From the NCBI GenBank assembly GCA_020849725.1, contig JADLAZ010000283.1, forward strand, positions 1 to 30,696: 30,696 nucleotides of DNA, written 5' to 3'. Of the stretch, positions 7,389 to 15,547 are shown piece by piece (positions within the stretch are counted from its first letter, which is position 1; each line of letters begins with the position of its first letter). The notes beneath the pieces were generated by a model. That model worked only from the letters and a program-made list of their open reading frames with translations. It searched no databases and was not told the origin of the DNA. The stretch is from Chloroflexota bacterium (GTDB lineage Bacteria; Chloroflexota; Chloroflexia; Thermomicrobiales; JADLAZ01). A program made the position numbers and the translations under genes.

Positions 7389-8411
7389 GTGGCGCCGCGA
7401 GTGCTGCTGAGCATCAATGTTACGGCCGAGCAGATCGCTCGTCTGCGCGCGGCCGCCCCGACGGTCGAACTGGTCAGCGCCCCAGGCGGCATCGCGTTTC
7501 ACCCGCCGACCGATCTGGACCTGATGGAGCCGACCTGTCCGGCCTACCATCCCGACCTGGACCTGAGCGCGCTCCTGGCGGATCTCGACGGCATCGTCGC
7601 CTACGATCTGCCGCCCGATCTTCCGGCGCGCGCGCCGCGACTGCGCTGGGTTCAGGTCTTTCATGCCGGCGTCGATGGCGTCTGGCAGCCGTACCTAGCC
7701 GATCCGGCCATCACTGTCACGACTGTCAGCGGCACACATCCGATTCCGATGACCGAGTTCGTCCTCAGCCTGCTGCTCCACTTCGCCAAGCGGTTGGACC
7801 AGTTCCGCGCCCAGCAGGCACGCCGCGAGTGGCGCAAGGCCGTCGTCGACGAGCTCCACGGCGCGACGGTCGCGATCGTCGGCTACGGCACGATCGGTGC
7901 GGCGCTGGCGCGGGTGCTGCACGACCTCGGCATGCGCGTGGTGGCGGTGCGGCGCGCATCGACCGCCAGCGCGCCGCTGCCGCCGTGGCTGGCGGCGCTG
8001 CACGGCCCGGATGCGCTGCCGGCGGTGCTGGCCGACGCGCTCTACGTCGTCAGCATCCTCCCGCGCACGCCCGAGACGGAAGGCTTCTGGACCGATGCGA
8101 CGTTCGCTCTGCTGCCGCGCGGCGCGGTCTTCGTCAATGTCGGCCGCGGGCGCACGGTCGACGAGCCGGCGCTACTGCGCGCGCTCGACTCGGGCCGCCT
8201 CCGCGCCGCTGGCCTGGACGTGTTCGCCACCGAGCCACTGCCGGCCGATAGCCCGCTGTGGGACCGGCCGGACGTGCTAATCGTACCCCACACCGGCAGC
8301 GAGACGGTCCATTACACCGACCGGGCGCTGGCGATCGTGGCCGACAACCTAGCCCGCTTCGGCGTCGACCAGCCGCTGCGCAACGAGATCGACAAGTATC
8401 TGCGCTACTGA
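7389..8411 (+). CDS. D-2-hydroxyacid dehydrogenase, NAD(P)-dependent
   Basis: A 340-residue protein of the D-isomer 2-hydroxyacid dehydrogenase family. The NAD-binding motif is VGYGTIG (residues 164-170). The catalytic triad is visible as Arg253 (NVGRG), Glu282 (VFATEPL) and His301 (VPHTGSE). GTG 7389 is chosen as start because GGGAGG lies 7 bases upstream; the in-frame GTG at 7341 would add an arginine-rich tail without homology to the family. It is the only rightward gene in the first 9.5 kb and diverges from the enolase-type pair, so it may reduce or oxidise a 2-keto or 2-hydroxy acid made from the same substrate. It resembles the glyoxylate/hydroxypyruvate reductase branch, but the exact substrate is unknown. 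Confidence 0.92.
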   Translation: MAPRVLLSINVTAEQIARLRAAAPTVELVSAPGGIAFHPPTDLDLMEPTCPAYHPDLDLSALLADLDGIVAYDLPPDLPARAPRLRWVQVFHAGVDGVWQPYLADPAITVTTVSGTHPIPMTEFVLSLLLHFAKRLDQFRAQQARREWRKAVVDELHGATVAIVGYGTIGAALARVLHDLGMRVVAVRRASTASAPLPPWLAALHGPDALPAVLADALYVVSILPRTPETEGFWTDATFALLPRGAVFVNVGRGRTVDEPALLRALDSGRLRAAGLDVFATEPLPADSPLWDRPDVLIVPHTGSETVHYTDRALAIVADNLARFGVDQPLRNEIDKYLRY

Positions 8412-8426
8412 GCGCACCGGCCGGCC

Positions 8427-9833
8427 TCAGGCGCGCTGGCCAATGAGGACGCGCAGCGATGTGCCCGCGCCGGCCGCGGCCGGCGCTATACCGGGCTGCG
8501 GACCGTGCGACCAGGCGATCACCTGCAACCGTGTGCCCTTCACGCCCTCGACCGTGCCGGCCAGGCCGGTGCCGGTGCGCCCGGTGACCTGCCAGCCCTC
8601 CGCGCGCAACTGCTGCTCCAGGACGGCAACCTCATCCTCCATCAGGATCTCGGTCTGGGGGCGCGAGAGCCACTCCCAGGCCGGGGCGCGCATCCCCAGC
8701 GGCAGCCGCTCCGACGTCTGGCTCGGGTCGCTCCAGGTGAATGCGTCGTGCAGCACCACGTCACCTGGCACGATCGGCCCGCGCCACTCGGCCAGGTAGT
8801 CCGTGCCGACATTGGCGCGCTCGATCTGGAAGGCGTCGGGGTTGGCTCGATCGTCGGTCAGCACCGTGCGTTCGAACAGTTGCACGATGACGGTGCGCGT
8901 GACCTGTTCGCCGGCGACAGTCTTGGTCACCGTGGCCGGAACGGCCTCCGACAGCGGCAGGCCGATGTCGTGCAGCCAGCCGGCCGGGAAGAGCGCCGGC
9001 TGAGTGATATAGCCCCAGAAGCGCGCCGGCACGTAGTGGCCGGGGGCCGGCCGCAGCATCGCGTCGACCGGCACGAATACCGCTGCCTCGCCCTCGGGCG
9101 AACTGACGACCGACCAGTCCGGCGGGACCGGCAGCCGGCGCTCCGGCGCCGCGAGGTCGTGGAAATCGGCGTAGGTCACGCTGGAGGTATTGCCACCAAC
9201 GGGGCGCGTGCCGCCAGTGGTGGCCAGCTCGGCGGCTAGTCGACCGAACTGGATGCGCCAGGCCTCCGCAGAGCCAGCGAAGTCGGCATGGTCCTCCAGG
9301 CGACCCTTCTCAAAGTACTGCACTCTGCGGCCACTCTCCAGGCGCGTGTCGCTGATCGGGTGGCCCAGCAGCCGACCACCGTCATGGGTGAAGTAGTAGT
9401 CGTGGAAGCGCGCGGCGATGGCCGGCGGCGCGGGCACGGGCGCGGAAATGGTCAGGCGTACCGCTACCGCCAGCGTGCCGCGCCCACCACCGGGCGTACT
9501 GATGACAGTGACCAGGTAATCACCCGGCGTGACCAGCACCTGCGTGCCGCTCAACGCCACGTAAACGCGCGGCACGATCGCCGTCAACGCTAGCGTGCCG
9601 TCGGGCGCGGCCACGCCGGTCGTCCACTCCACGTACTCGGTCTGGCCGAGGGTCACCGTCACGGCGCTGCCGGCTGGCCACCCCTCGCCGCGGATCGTGA
9701 CACGCTCGCCAACCACCGCCCGCGCCGGATCGATGCGGGCCATCGCCACCGACTGCGCCGCGACCGGCGCCTCCATCGCGGCCTGCCCCATCAGCGCCAG
9801 GCAGCACAGTAGCGCCAGCACTCGCTTCGTCAT
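8427..9833 (-). CDS. Secreted protein with TIG-like domain and two Chloroflexota-type 'vQyFE' modules
   Basis: A 468-residue protein with a Sec signal peptide (MTKRVLALLCCLALMGQAAM, probably cleaved near AAQS at about 25-30). Residues about 34-130 (ARAVVGERVTIRGEGWPAG) look like an Ig/TIG-type beta-sandwich that describes 'giving the quantity meaning' surfaces in many exported proteins. Two related modules follow. The first has GRLLGHPISDTR and RRVQYFEKGRLEDH (about 150-190); the second has LHDIGLPLSEAV and VIVQLFERTVLT, then NVGTDYLAEW (about 275-345). This paired motif is frequent in exported proteins of Chloroflexota, but its function is not established. It converges with the dehydrogenase at 8411 and diverges from the sensor kinase. 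Function unknown; extracellular location is well supported. Confidence 0.85.
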   Translation of the reverse strand: MTKRVLALLCCLALMGQAAMEAPVAAQSVAMARIDPARAVVGERVTIRGEGWPAGSAVTVTLGQTEYVEWTTGVAAPDGTLALTAIVPRVYVALSGTQVLVTPGDYLVTVISTPGGGRGTLAVAVRLTISAPVPAPPAIAARFHDYYFTHDGGRLLGHPISDTRLESGRRVQYFEKGRLEDHADFAGSAEAWRIQFGRLAAELATTGGTRPVGGNTSSVTYADFHDLAAPERRLPVPPDWSVVSSPEGEAAVFVPVDAMLRPAPGHYVPARFWGYITQPALFPAGWLHDIGLPLSEAVPATVTKTVAGEQVTRTVIVQLFERTVLTDDRANPDAFQIERANVGTDYLAEWRGPIVPGDVVLHDAFTWSDPSQTSERLPLGMRAPAWEWLSRPQTEILMEDEVAVLEQQLRAEGWQVTGRTGTGLAGTVEGVKGTRLQVIAWSHGPQPGIAPAAAGAGTSLRVLIGQRA

Positions 9834-10017
9834 CTTGATCTCACCACTTCAGCAGCGTGGGCGACGTGCGCCATCCTACGACTCAAGAGACGCACGCGAC
9901 ACCGGCGCAGTTCTTCGACGATCAGAGCCTGATGAGGCGGGGCGGGCACATAGACGATTGGCGGCGCTCAGCAACTCGGCTAAGCTAGTGACGCGGCACG
10001 GCCGGCATTGCTCCCGG

Positions 10018-10023
10018 GATAAT
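10018..10023 (+). promoter_or_regulatory. Possible -10 element placing transcription start at the kinase start codon
   Basis: GATAAT (5/6 match to TATAAT) ends only 3 bases before ATG 10027 and 9 bases before the in-frame ATG 10033. If used, the transcript would be leaderless or nearly so. No clear -35 and no ribosome-binding site is present, which fits a leaderless start but does not prove it. Confidence 0.25.
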
Positions 10024-10026
10024 CGC

Positions 10027-12156
10027 ATGCCAATGGCGTACCAGTGGGACCCAGTGATCATGGTCACGGTCGTCACCGCGCCGGTGGTGGTGTGGCTCAC
10101 GCTGGCCGCCTACCGCCAGCGACGCGACCGGGTAGCGCGGGCGCTGGTCTGGTTCAGCCTCGGCATCCTCATCTGGGTCGTTGGCTTCGGGTTGGAAGTC
10201 GCCGCCGCCGACTTGACGACGCTCTGGTTCTGGTTGCGGTTCCAGTTCATCGGCATCATGAGCGTCGGCCCGTTGTGGCTGCTCGTCCTCCTGCGCTATG
10301 TCGACGCCGACCAGCGCCTCGGTCCCTGGCTGTGGCCGCTGCTGGCGGCGCCGCCGCTGGCCTGCTACCTGTTGCTGCTGACGAATGATCAGCATGGCCT
10401 GTTCTATCGAGAACTGGCGCTCGGCAGCTACACGCGCGGCCCCTTCTTCTGGCTGAACGCGGCCGTCGCCTACACCACCTTCGCCGCGTCGTTCGTCGTC
10501 GTCCTCATGGCCAGCCGGCGCGCCCCGCCAGGGCAGCGGCAGCGGCTGTGGCTGCTGGCGGCGGCGTCGGCGGTACCGCTGCTGCCAAACATGATCTTCG
10601 TGGCGCTGCACCTGCCGAGTCGGCTCGACCCAACACCACTGCTATTCGCCATCAGCGGCGCGATCGTATTCGACTTGCTCACCCGTGGCCGGCTGCTGGC
10701 CGCGCGCCCGGTGGCGCTGCGCACTGCACTGGCCGTCGCCAGCGATGCCATCATTGTCACCGACCTTGACGGCCGCATCATTGAGACGAACCCCGCCGCG
10801 CGCCCCCTGCTGGGTGAGCCGCCGTTCGACCGGCTGGGGCCGGTGCTGGTCGCCGCCGGCGCCAGCCCGGCCGAGCGCGACCGCCTGACCGGACAGGCGC
10901 CACAGTCGTGCCTGCTCCGCGCGCGCGGCCGGGTCGTCGAGGCCCAGACCGTGCCCGTCTTGGAGGACCGTCGTCATCAAGGCATGGTCGCCTGGCTGCG
11001 CGATGTCACCGAGCGGGAGCGGCTGATCGAGCAGTTGCGCGCAGCGGGTGCCGGCCTGGAGGCGCGCGTGCAGCAGCGCACGTTGGAGCTGGCGGAGGCC
11101 CGTGCGCGGGCGGATGTCCGTGCCGTCGAGCTGGCGTCGACCTTGGACGCCATTCCGGACGGCATCATCCTGACCGACGCCAGCGGCGTGCCACGCCTGG
11201 CCAACCAGGCCGCGTCTCACCTGCTTGGCGTGCCGGTGCGAACCGACCTCGCGCTCGTCGATCAGGTGGCCACCCCTGCCGACGACCCGGCAGTCAGACC
11301 GGCATTGCGCCAGATGCTCGTCGGCGAGCGCACGGATGCCGTGGACCTGACCATCGGGTCCGACACGGCGGCACGCTACCTGCGGATCAGCGCCGCGCCA
11401 GTGCATGACACCGCCGGACAGTCGACTGGCATGGTCGTCGCCGTCCATGACGTATCGCCATTGCGTCAGTGGGAGCATGCCCGGCAGGAGTTCCTGGCCA
11501 TGGCCGCTCACGAGTTGCGCTCGCCGGCGACCGGCATTCTGCTGGCGACACAGGTACTGCAGCGGCGGCTGGCGCGGCTGCCGGAGCCGGAGCGTGCCGC
11601 GACCGCCATGGCGCTGGACACCCTCCAACGCCAGGCTCGCCGCTTGAACGGCCTGATCAACGACCTGGTCGACTCGGCGCGGCTGGAGGGGGGCTTCCTG
11701 GTGGTTGAGCCGGCCACCTTTGACCTGATCGAATTAGCGCGCCGCGTTATCGCCGACAGCACGACCCACACCGGCCAGGTGGCGCTGACCACACCAGCGC
11801 CACCGGTCGCGGTGGTGGCTGACGAAGCGCGCGTCGAGCAGATCATCGTGAACCTGCTCGACAACGCGCGCAAGTACAGCCCACCGGACCGCCCGCTCCG
11901 GGTAGTGGTGACAATCGATGCGGCAGCGGCGCACCTGACCGTGATCGACGAAGGGATCGGCATTCCGGCCGCTGACCTGCCTCGGCTGTTCGAGCGCTTT
12001 TACCGGGCCGGCAATGTCAGTTCCCGCGGTGGCCTGGGCCTCGGCCTGGCGCTCAGTCGCGAGCTAGCCCGCCACATGGGCGGCGAGGTGACGGTCGAGA
12101 GCGAGGAGGGCCGTGGCTCCATGGTCACGCTGCGGCTGCCACGGGCCGGAGCGTGA
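10027..12156 (+). CDS. Orphan membrane sensor histidine kinase (7TM N-terminus, two PAS domains)
   Basis: A 709-residue kinase. Residues about 9-225 hold seven hydrophobic segments of the His-kinase 7TM type. Two PAS-like regions follow: about 235-345 (DAIIVTDLDGRIIETNPAA) and about 375-480 (DGIILTDASGVPRLANQAA), joined by a coiled coil (about 335-375). The phosphoacceptor is His495 in AAHELRSPATG. The ATPase domain has the N box IIVNLLDNARKYSP, G1 VIDEGIGIP, F box LFERFYR and G2 GGLGLGLAL. All parts needed for autophosphorylation are present. The start is ATG 10027 or 10033; the frame continues upstream to 9595 only through the antisense of the secreted-protein gene. No response regulator is adjacent, so its partner is elsewhere. 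It probably senses a membrane or small-molecule signal; the ligand is unknown. Confidence 0.92.
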   Translation: MPMAYQWDPVIMVTVVTAPVVVWLTLAAYRQRRDRVARALVWFSLGILIWVVGFGLEVAAADLTTLWFWLRFQFIGIMSVGPLWLLVLLRYVDADQRLGPWLWPLLAAPPLACYLLLLTNDQHGLFYRELALGSYTRGPFFWLNAAVAYTTFAASFVVVLMASRRAPPGQRQRLWLLAAASAVPLLPNMIFVALHLPSRLDPTPLLFAISGAIVFDLLTRGRLLAARPVALRTALAVASDAIIVTDLDGRIIETNPAARPLLGEPPFDRLGPVLVAAGASPAERDRLTGQAPQSCLLRARGRVVEAQTVPVLEDRRHQGMVAWLRDVTERERLIEQLRAAGAGLEARVQQRTLELAEARARADVRAVELASTLDAIPDGIILTDASGVPRLANQAASHLLGVPVRTDLALVDQVATPADDPAVRPALRQMLVGERTDAVDLTIGSDTAARYLRISAAPVHDTAGQSTGMVVAVHDVSPLRQWEHARQEFLAMAAHELRSPATGILLATQVLQRRLARLPEPERAATAMALDTLQRQARRLNGLINDLVDSARLEGGFLVVEPATFDLIELARRVIADSTTHTGQVALTTPAPPVAVVADEARVEQIIVNLLDNARKYSPPDRPLRVVVTIDAAAAHLTVIDEGIGIPAADLPRLFERFYRAGNVSSRGGLGLGLALSRELARHMGGEVTVESEEGRGSMVTLRLPRAGA

Positions 12157-12308
12157 CGACCCCTCAGCGTCGTCCAGGCCAGGGGCGCCTGGAAGCAGCT
12201 TGATGAGGAGTCAGCCGCGCTGGGCATTGTGGTGCTGAGCCGAACAGCAGCGGAACTCCACGCCGGTGTGGGCCGGCATGGGGCCGTGGCTCCTTCACCG
12301 CGCGTCGA

Positions 12309-13175
12309 TCACTGGCGCACGTACTTCTGAATCTTATTGTGTGCGACGACCTCGCTGACGTAGATGTCGCCGCGCGAGTCGACCCAGATGGCGTGCGGCG
12401 CGTCGGTGAACTGGTCAGGCGCTGGGCCATCGCCACCCCACTGGCTCAGCACCTCATTGTCGAGCGTGCGCACGGAGATGCGCTTGCCGCCCTCGGCCAG
12501 GTAGAGCCGGTCGCCGACGGGCCGGATCTGCATCGGCGCCAGCAGGCCGGTCCACTCGCCGGTGAAGGCGCCGCGGCGGTCGAATAGTTGCACGCGGCCG
12601 TTCTCGCGGTCGCAGACCAGCACGCGGTCGCGCGCATCGACGCAGACGTCGTGCGGCAGCGCGAACTGACTCGGTTCCGTGCCCTGCTCGCCCCAGGACG
12701 AGCGCAACGCACCATCGGCGCCGTAGCGGTGAACGCGGTGCTGGCCGTAGCCATCAGAGACATACATCTCTCCGTCGGGTGTGACGACGGCGTAGGTCGG
12801 GCGGTTGAAGGGCTGGCCAGGTGCGCCGGGCTGGCCATCGATGCCCCAGGCGCGCTGCTCCTGGCCGTCGAGCGTCCAGCACGTCACTTGATGGCACTCG
12901 GTATCGATCAGGTAGAGGCTATCATCGGGGCCGATCCAGATGCCGTGCGGCGAGCGGAACCGGCCGTGACCCCACGTCGTCAGCAGCCGGCCATCGCGAC
13001 CAAAGACCAGTACCTCGGCGCGCGGCGTGCGGTTGAAGACGTAGACTCGGTCCTGCGAGTCGGTCGCCATGCCCGTCACCAGCCCGAACGCCGGCACGCC
13101 CCCGGTGCGGCGGCCCCACTCCTTGTCGACCTCGTAGGTGTAGTCACCCTGTCCAACGATCGTGCGGTTCGCCAT
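12309..13175 (-). CDS. NHL-repeat beta-propeller protein, peptidylglycine amidating lyase-like
   Basis: A 288-residue protein made almost wholly of NHL-type blades. Repeating units such as PHGIWIGPDDSLYLIDTE, PTYAVVTPDGEMYVSDGY, PHDVCVDARDRVLVCDRE and PHAIWVDSRGDIYVSEV indicate a six-bladed propeller. The start ATG 13175 has GGAGG upstream at 6 bases; the longer frame to 13391 runs through the repeat-bearing spacer. No signal peptide is evident, so it is probably cytoplasmic. The pattern resembles the bacterial relatives of peptidyl-alpha-hydroxyglycine lyase and related SMP-30-like lactonases. Whether it is an enzyme (for example a sugar lactonase feeding the sugar-acid pathway) or a binding scaffold cannot be decided. 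It is downstream of a 2-hydroxyacid dehydrogenase on the same strand. Confidence 0.87.
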   Translation of the reverse strand: MANRTIVGQGDYTYEVDKEWGRRTGGVPAFGLVTGMATDSQDRVYVFNRTPRAEVLVFGRDGRLLTTWGHGRFRSPHGIWIGPDDSLYLIDTECHQVTCWTLDGQEQRAWGIDGQPGAPGQPFNRPTYAVVTPDGEMYVSDGYGQHRVHRYGADGALRSSWGEQGTEPSQFALPHDVCVDARDRVLVCDRENGRVQLFDRRGAFTGEWTGLLAPMQIRPVGDRLYLAEGGKRISVRTLDNEVLSQWGGDGPAPDQFTDAPHAIWVDSRGDIYVSEVVAHNKIQKYVRQ

Positions 13176-13200
13176 GTCGTTCCTCCAACGTGCTGAGGCA

Positions 13201-13229
13201 GTGCTGGGTGATGAGTAGGTGCTGGGTGG
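13201..13229. repeat. Degenerate heptanucleotide repeat before the NHL gene
   Basis: GTGCTGG, GTGATGA, a 4-base break, then GTGCTGG and GTGG follow each other. The block lies about 25 bases upstream of the start codon of the NHL-repeat gene (13175), in its 5' leader. One unit (GTGATGA) is the same heptamer, in another phase, as in the hairpin at 6008-6062. Confidence 0.6.
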
Positions 13230-13260
13230 AGCCGAAGCCACCGACGCGACCTGGATGGCT

Positions 13261-13309
13261 GGCTTCAATTGTGCTCCTCGGCCTGAGCAAAGCCACCGGC
13301 AGCCAGCGA
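13261..13309. repeat. Dispersed intergenic repeat, copy A
   Basis: This 49-base segment aligns without gaps to 14680-14728, with about 34 identical bases by eye. The shared blocks are GGCTTC, GCTCCTCGGCC, GAGC and GGCAGCCA, and the blocks between them have diverged. Both copies face the same way and lie in spacers between leftward genes. Confidence 0.65.
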
Positions 13310-13456
13310 AGAGGCTTTTCCTCGACCGATCCCACGGCACTGGGCGAGGGCACGGGCCGCTCTCGGCGTCACGGCTGGTCACCTCCCCCACGCACGGGAG
13401 CGGAGGCAGGCGAGGTCCTGCCGATCCCTCCTGATCTCCCGCTCTTCCTGGCTCTC

Positions 13457-14479
13457 CTAGTCCGTGTAGCCGGTAAGCCGCTCCTTCAGTTCGCGATTGA
13501 CCAGGCCGCGCGGCCAGCGCCCATTGAGGACGCGCGCGGCATCCTCGAACGGTTCGCGGGTCCAGTTGGCGATAGCCTGCTCGGAGTAGACAGCCATGTG
13601 CGGCGTGAGCGTGACGTGCGGGAAGTTGCGCAGCGGACTGTCCATCGCTAGCGGCTCAACCTCCATCACATCCAGGCCAGCGCCGGCCAGCTGGCCGGCG
13701 CGCAGCGCCTCGATCAGCGCCGCCTCGTCGATGATCGGGCCGCGGCAGGTGTTGACCAGATAGGCTGACGATTTCATCAGCGCCAGCTCGCGGCGGCCGA
13801 TCAGACCGCGCGTCTCCGGCGACAGCAGCACATGCAGCGTGATGTAATCGCTGCGGCGCAGCAGGTCGTCAAGCGGCACCAGTTCTACACCGAGCGCGGC
13901 GGCCGCCTCGGTGGTGACGAATGGATCGGCGGCGAGAATCGTCCAGCCGATGCCGCCGGCCTTGCGCGCCACCAGCCGGCCGATCTTGCCGAAGCCAACG
14001 ATGCCGAGCGTGGTCGTGCTGAGCCGCTGGACTGGACCGATGGCGCTGCGAATGGCTGTGTACGGCTGGGTATTCCAGGAGCCGTCGCGCACCAGCCGCT
14101 CCATCGTCGGCAAGCTGCGCGCGCCAGCCAGCAGCAGCGTCAGCGCGTGCTCAGCGACCTCCTCGATGCAGTAGTCGGGCAGGTTGGCGATCATGATGCC
14201 GCGGGCGGTGGCGACCGGCACGTCGATGCGATCGTAGCCGACCGAGGACTGGATGATCAGGCGGCATCGGCGCAATTGCTCGATGACATGGGCCGGGAAG
14301 ACACCGCCGGCATTGATGATGATGTCAGCGTCGCGTGTGGCCGCGACGATGTCGGCCTCGCCGCGCGTCTCGACCATCGTCAGCCGGCCGCCGGCCGCCT
14401 CGATCAGCGCCGCCCATGGCTCGTCCGGCACCGGCACGCCGATGCGCACGACACTCGCCTGCTCCGTCGCCTGGGCCAT
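13457..14479 (-). CDS. D-2-hydroxyacid dehydrogenase, CtBP/phosphoglycerate dehydrogenase-like
   Basis: A 340-residue protein from ATG 14479, preceded by GAGGAG. The substrate-domain motif SVGYDRIDV (79-87) is typical of the C-terminal-binding-protein/phosphoglycerate dehydrogenase branch. The NAD motif is VGFGKIG (161-167) with Asp185 after the second strand, favouring NAD over NADP. The catalytic residues are Arg246 (NTCRG), Glu275 (EVEPL) and His294 (TPHMAVYS). It is clearly different from the family member at 7389-8411. Neighbours are the NHL-propeller gene downstream and, after a 345-base spacer, the HAD/ribH pair upstream. The substrate is a 2-hydroxy/2-keto acid of unknown identity; a role in sugar-acid metabolism is inferred from the window's first region. 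Confidence 0.92.
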   Translation of the reverse strand: MAQATEQASVVRIGVPVPDEPWAALIEAAGGRLTMVETRGEADIVAATRDADIIINAGGVFPAHVIEQLRRCRLIIQSSVGYDRIDVPVATARGIMIANLPDYCIEEVAEHALTLLLAGARSLPTMERLVRDGSWNTQPYTAIRSAIGPVQRLSTTTLGIVGFGKIGRLVARKAGGIGWTILAADPFVTTEAAAALGVELVPLDDLLRRSDYITLHVLLSPETRGLIGRRELALMKSSAYLVNTCRGPIIDEAALIEALRAGQLAGAGLDVMEVEPLAMDSPLRNFPHVTLTPHMAVYSEQAIANWTREPFEDAARVLNGRWPRGLVNRELKERLTGYTD

Positions 14480-14824
14480 GCTCGCTCCTCACTCGCTGCG
14501 GGTCCCACCGCCGGCAACCCGGCGGCCCGTCAATCCGGCGGTCAGCGCGCACGCGCGGCGCGACCGATCACCTCGCCACCAGCAGGGCCATCGACCGTCC
14601 GGACTGATGTGGTTGTGTAGCATGGCTGTGGGTGGACCGTCAAGGAGGCCAGGAGAGTCAGGGGGGCCAGGAGGAACGAGGCTTCGGCTCCGCTCCTCGG
14701 CCCGAGCGTCGTCGAAGGCAGCCATCGGAGTGAGGGTCTCTCCACGCTGGCGCCGATTCCCTCGCCGTCTGGGAGTGGGTTGGGATGAGGGTCTGCCTCC
14801 TCCGTCCCGTGGCCACCCGGCCTC
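14480..14824. other. Gene-free spacer with dispersed repeat and tandem-like sequence
   Basis: No credible gene is seen. Reading leftward it contains the dispersed repeat copy B (14680-14728) and a purine-rich stretch (about 14640-14676) with two GCCAGGAG units. At about 14765-14790 there is a segment resembling the widespread intergenic repeats that translate as 'HPNPLPxGEG'. Short open frames here read out these repeats and are not genes. Confidence 0.6.
14680..14728. repeat. Dispersed intergenic repeat, copy B
   Basis: This is the partner of 13261-13309 (see that entry for the shared blocks). Here it lies between the HAD gene and the 2-hydroxyacid dehydrogenase gene. As in copy A, a short tandem-like stretch lies on the side facing the downstream gene's start. 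Confidence 0.65.
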
Positions 14825-15547
14825 CTACACCTTAAGGTCCAGCCCAAGGGCGGCGGGGAGCTGGCGCAGGTCGGTGAGGCGAACAGCGCCGGCGACGTCA
14901 GCCAGGCGGCCATCGCGATCGATCAGAACGGCCCTCAGCCCGAGCGCCTGGCAGGGTTCGATATCATGGTGCAGGCTGTCGCCGACGTAGACGAACTCGT
15001 CCGGCGCAACGCCGGCCAGGCACAGCGCGCGCTGAAAGATGGCCGGGTCCGGCTTCTCCAGGCCGATCGCACCCGACACCAGCAGGTGGTCGAGCAGGTG
15101 CCGCACCTCAAGCGCGACGATCAGATCCGGCAGCCAGTCCTCCCAGTTCGACAGCAGCCCGAGCGTCGGCACGACCGGCCGCAGCGCCGCCAACGTCGGG
15201 CGCACATCGGCGAACAGCCGCCAGGTAGTCAGGTCAGTAAAGGCGGTCAGCAGTGCGTCGGCGACGGCGGCTGCCTGGGCGGCGGCCAGTTGCTGGCCGA
15301 AGAACGTGCGGTAGGCGTCGCGCCAGAAGTCGAGTGCCGCCGCCGCCGGGTAGTGCACCAGCCGACCGGCCTGCCGGCAGGCGCGCATCGCGGCCTCGAT
15401 GTGCGCCGCCAGCGCCCCGCCGTCGAGCGGTAGCGCCGCCGGCGCCCATTGCCGCAGCACCGCCTCGACAACACCGGCCGGCGATGGATGCGGATAGACG
15501 AGGGTGCCGGCCGCATCGAAGAAGACGGCTCGAGGCCGGGTCATCAT
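14825..15547 (-). CDS. HAD-superfamily hydrolase (subfamily IA, REG-2-like), coupled to ribH
   Basis: A 240-residue cytoplasmic protein. HAD motif I is FFDAAGTLV with nucleophile Asp11; the usual second Asp (DxD) is Ala13. Motif II is LLSNWED, motif III Lys is in [10 protein letters not shown], and motif IV is [12 protein letters not shown]. The cap is helical (about 20-110). The ATG at 15547 overlaps the ribH stop as ATGA, so translation is coupled; a second ATG follows directly. The context suggests a phosphatase step in riboflavin synthesis. However, the missing Asp+2 is unlike the known phosphatases of that pathway and is seen in REG-2-like and phosphonatase-type members, so that role is only a possibility. 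Confidence 0.88.
   Translation of the reverse strand: MMTRPRAVFFDAAGTLVYPHPSPAGVVEAVLRQWAPAALPLDGGALAAHIEAAMRACRQAGRLVHYPAAAALDFWRDAYRTFFGQQLAAAQAAAVADALLTAFTDLTTWRLFADVRPTLAALRPVVPTLGLLSNWEDWLPDLIVALEVRHLLDHLLVSGAIGLEKPDPAIFQRALCLAGVAPDEFVYVGDSLHHDIEPCQALGLRAVLIDRDGRLADVAGAVRLTDLRQLPAALGLDLKV

Noticed and set aside
7191..7664. Upstream extension of the enolase-type gene at 6069-7190
   Set aside because: The added residues are the antisense of the divergent dehydrogenase and its promoter region.
9595..10026. Upstream extension of the histidine kinase
   Set aside because: It overlaps the antisense of the secreted-protein gene and gives a tail unlike the family; the membrane region begins right after ATG 10027.
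14542..14913. Open frame with the 'HPNPLPDGEG' peptide
   Set aside because: This peptide is the known translation of intergenic repeats, not a protein; part of it overlaps the HAD gene.
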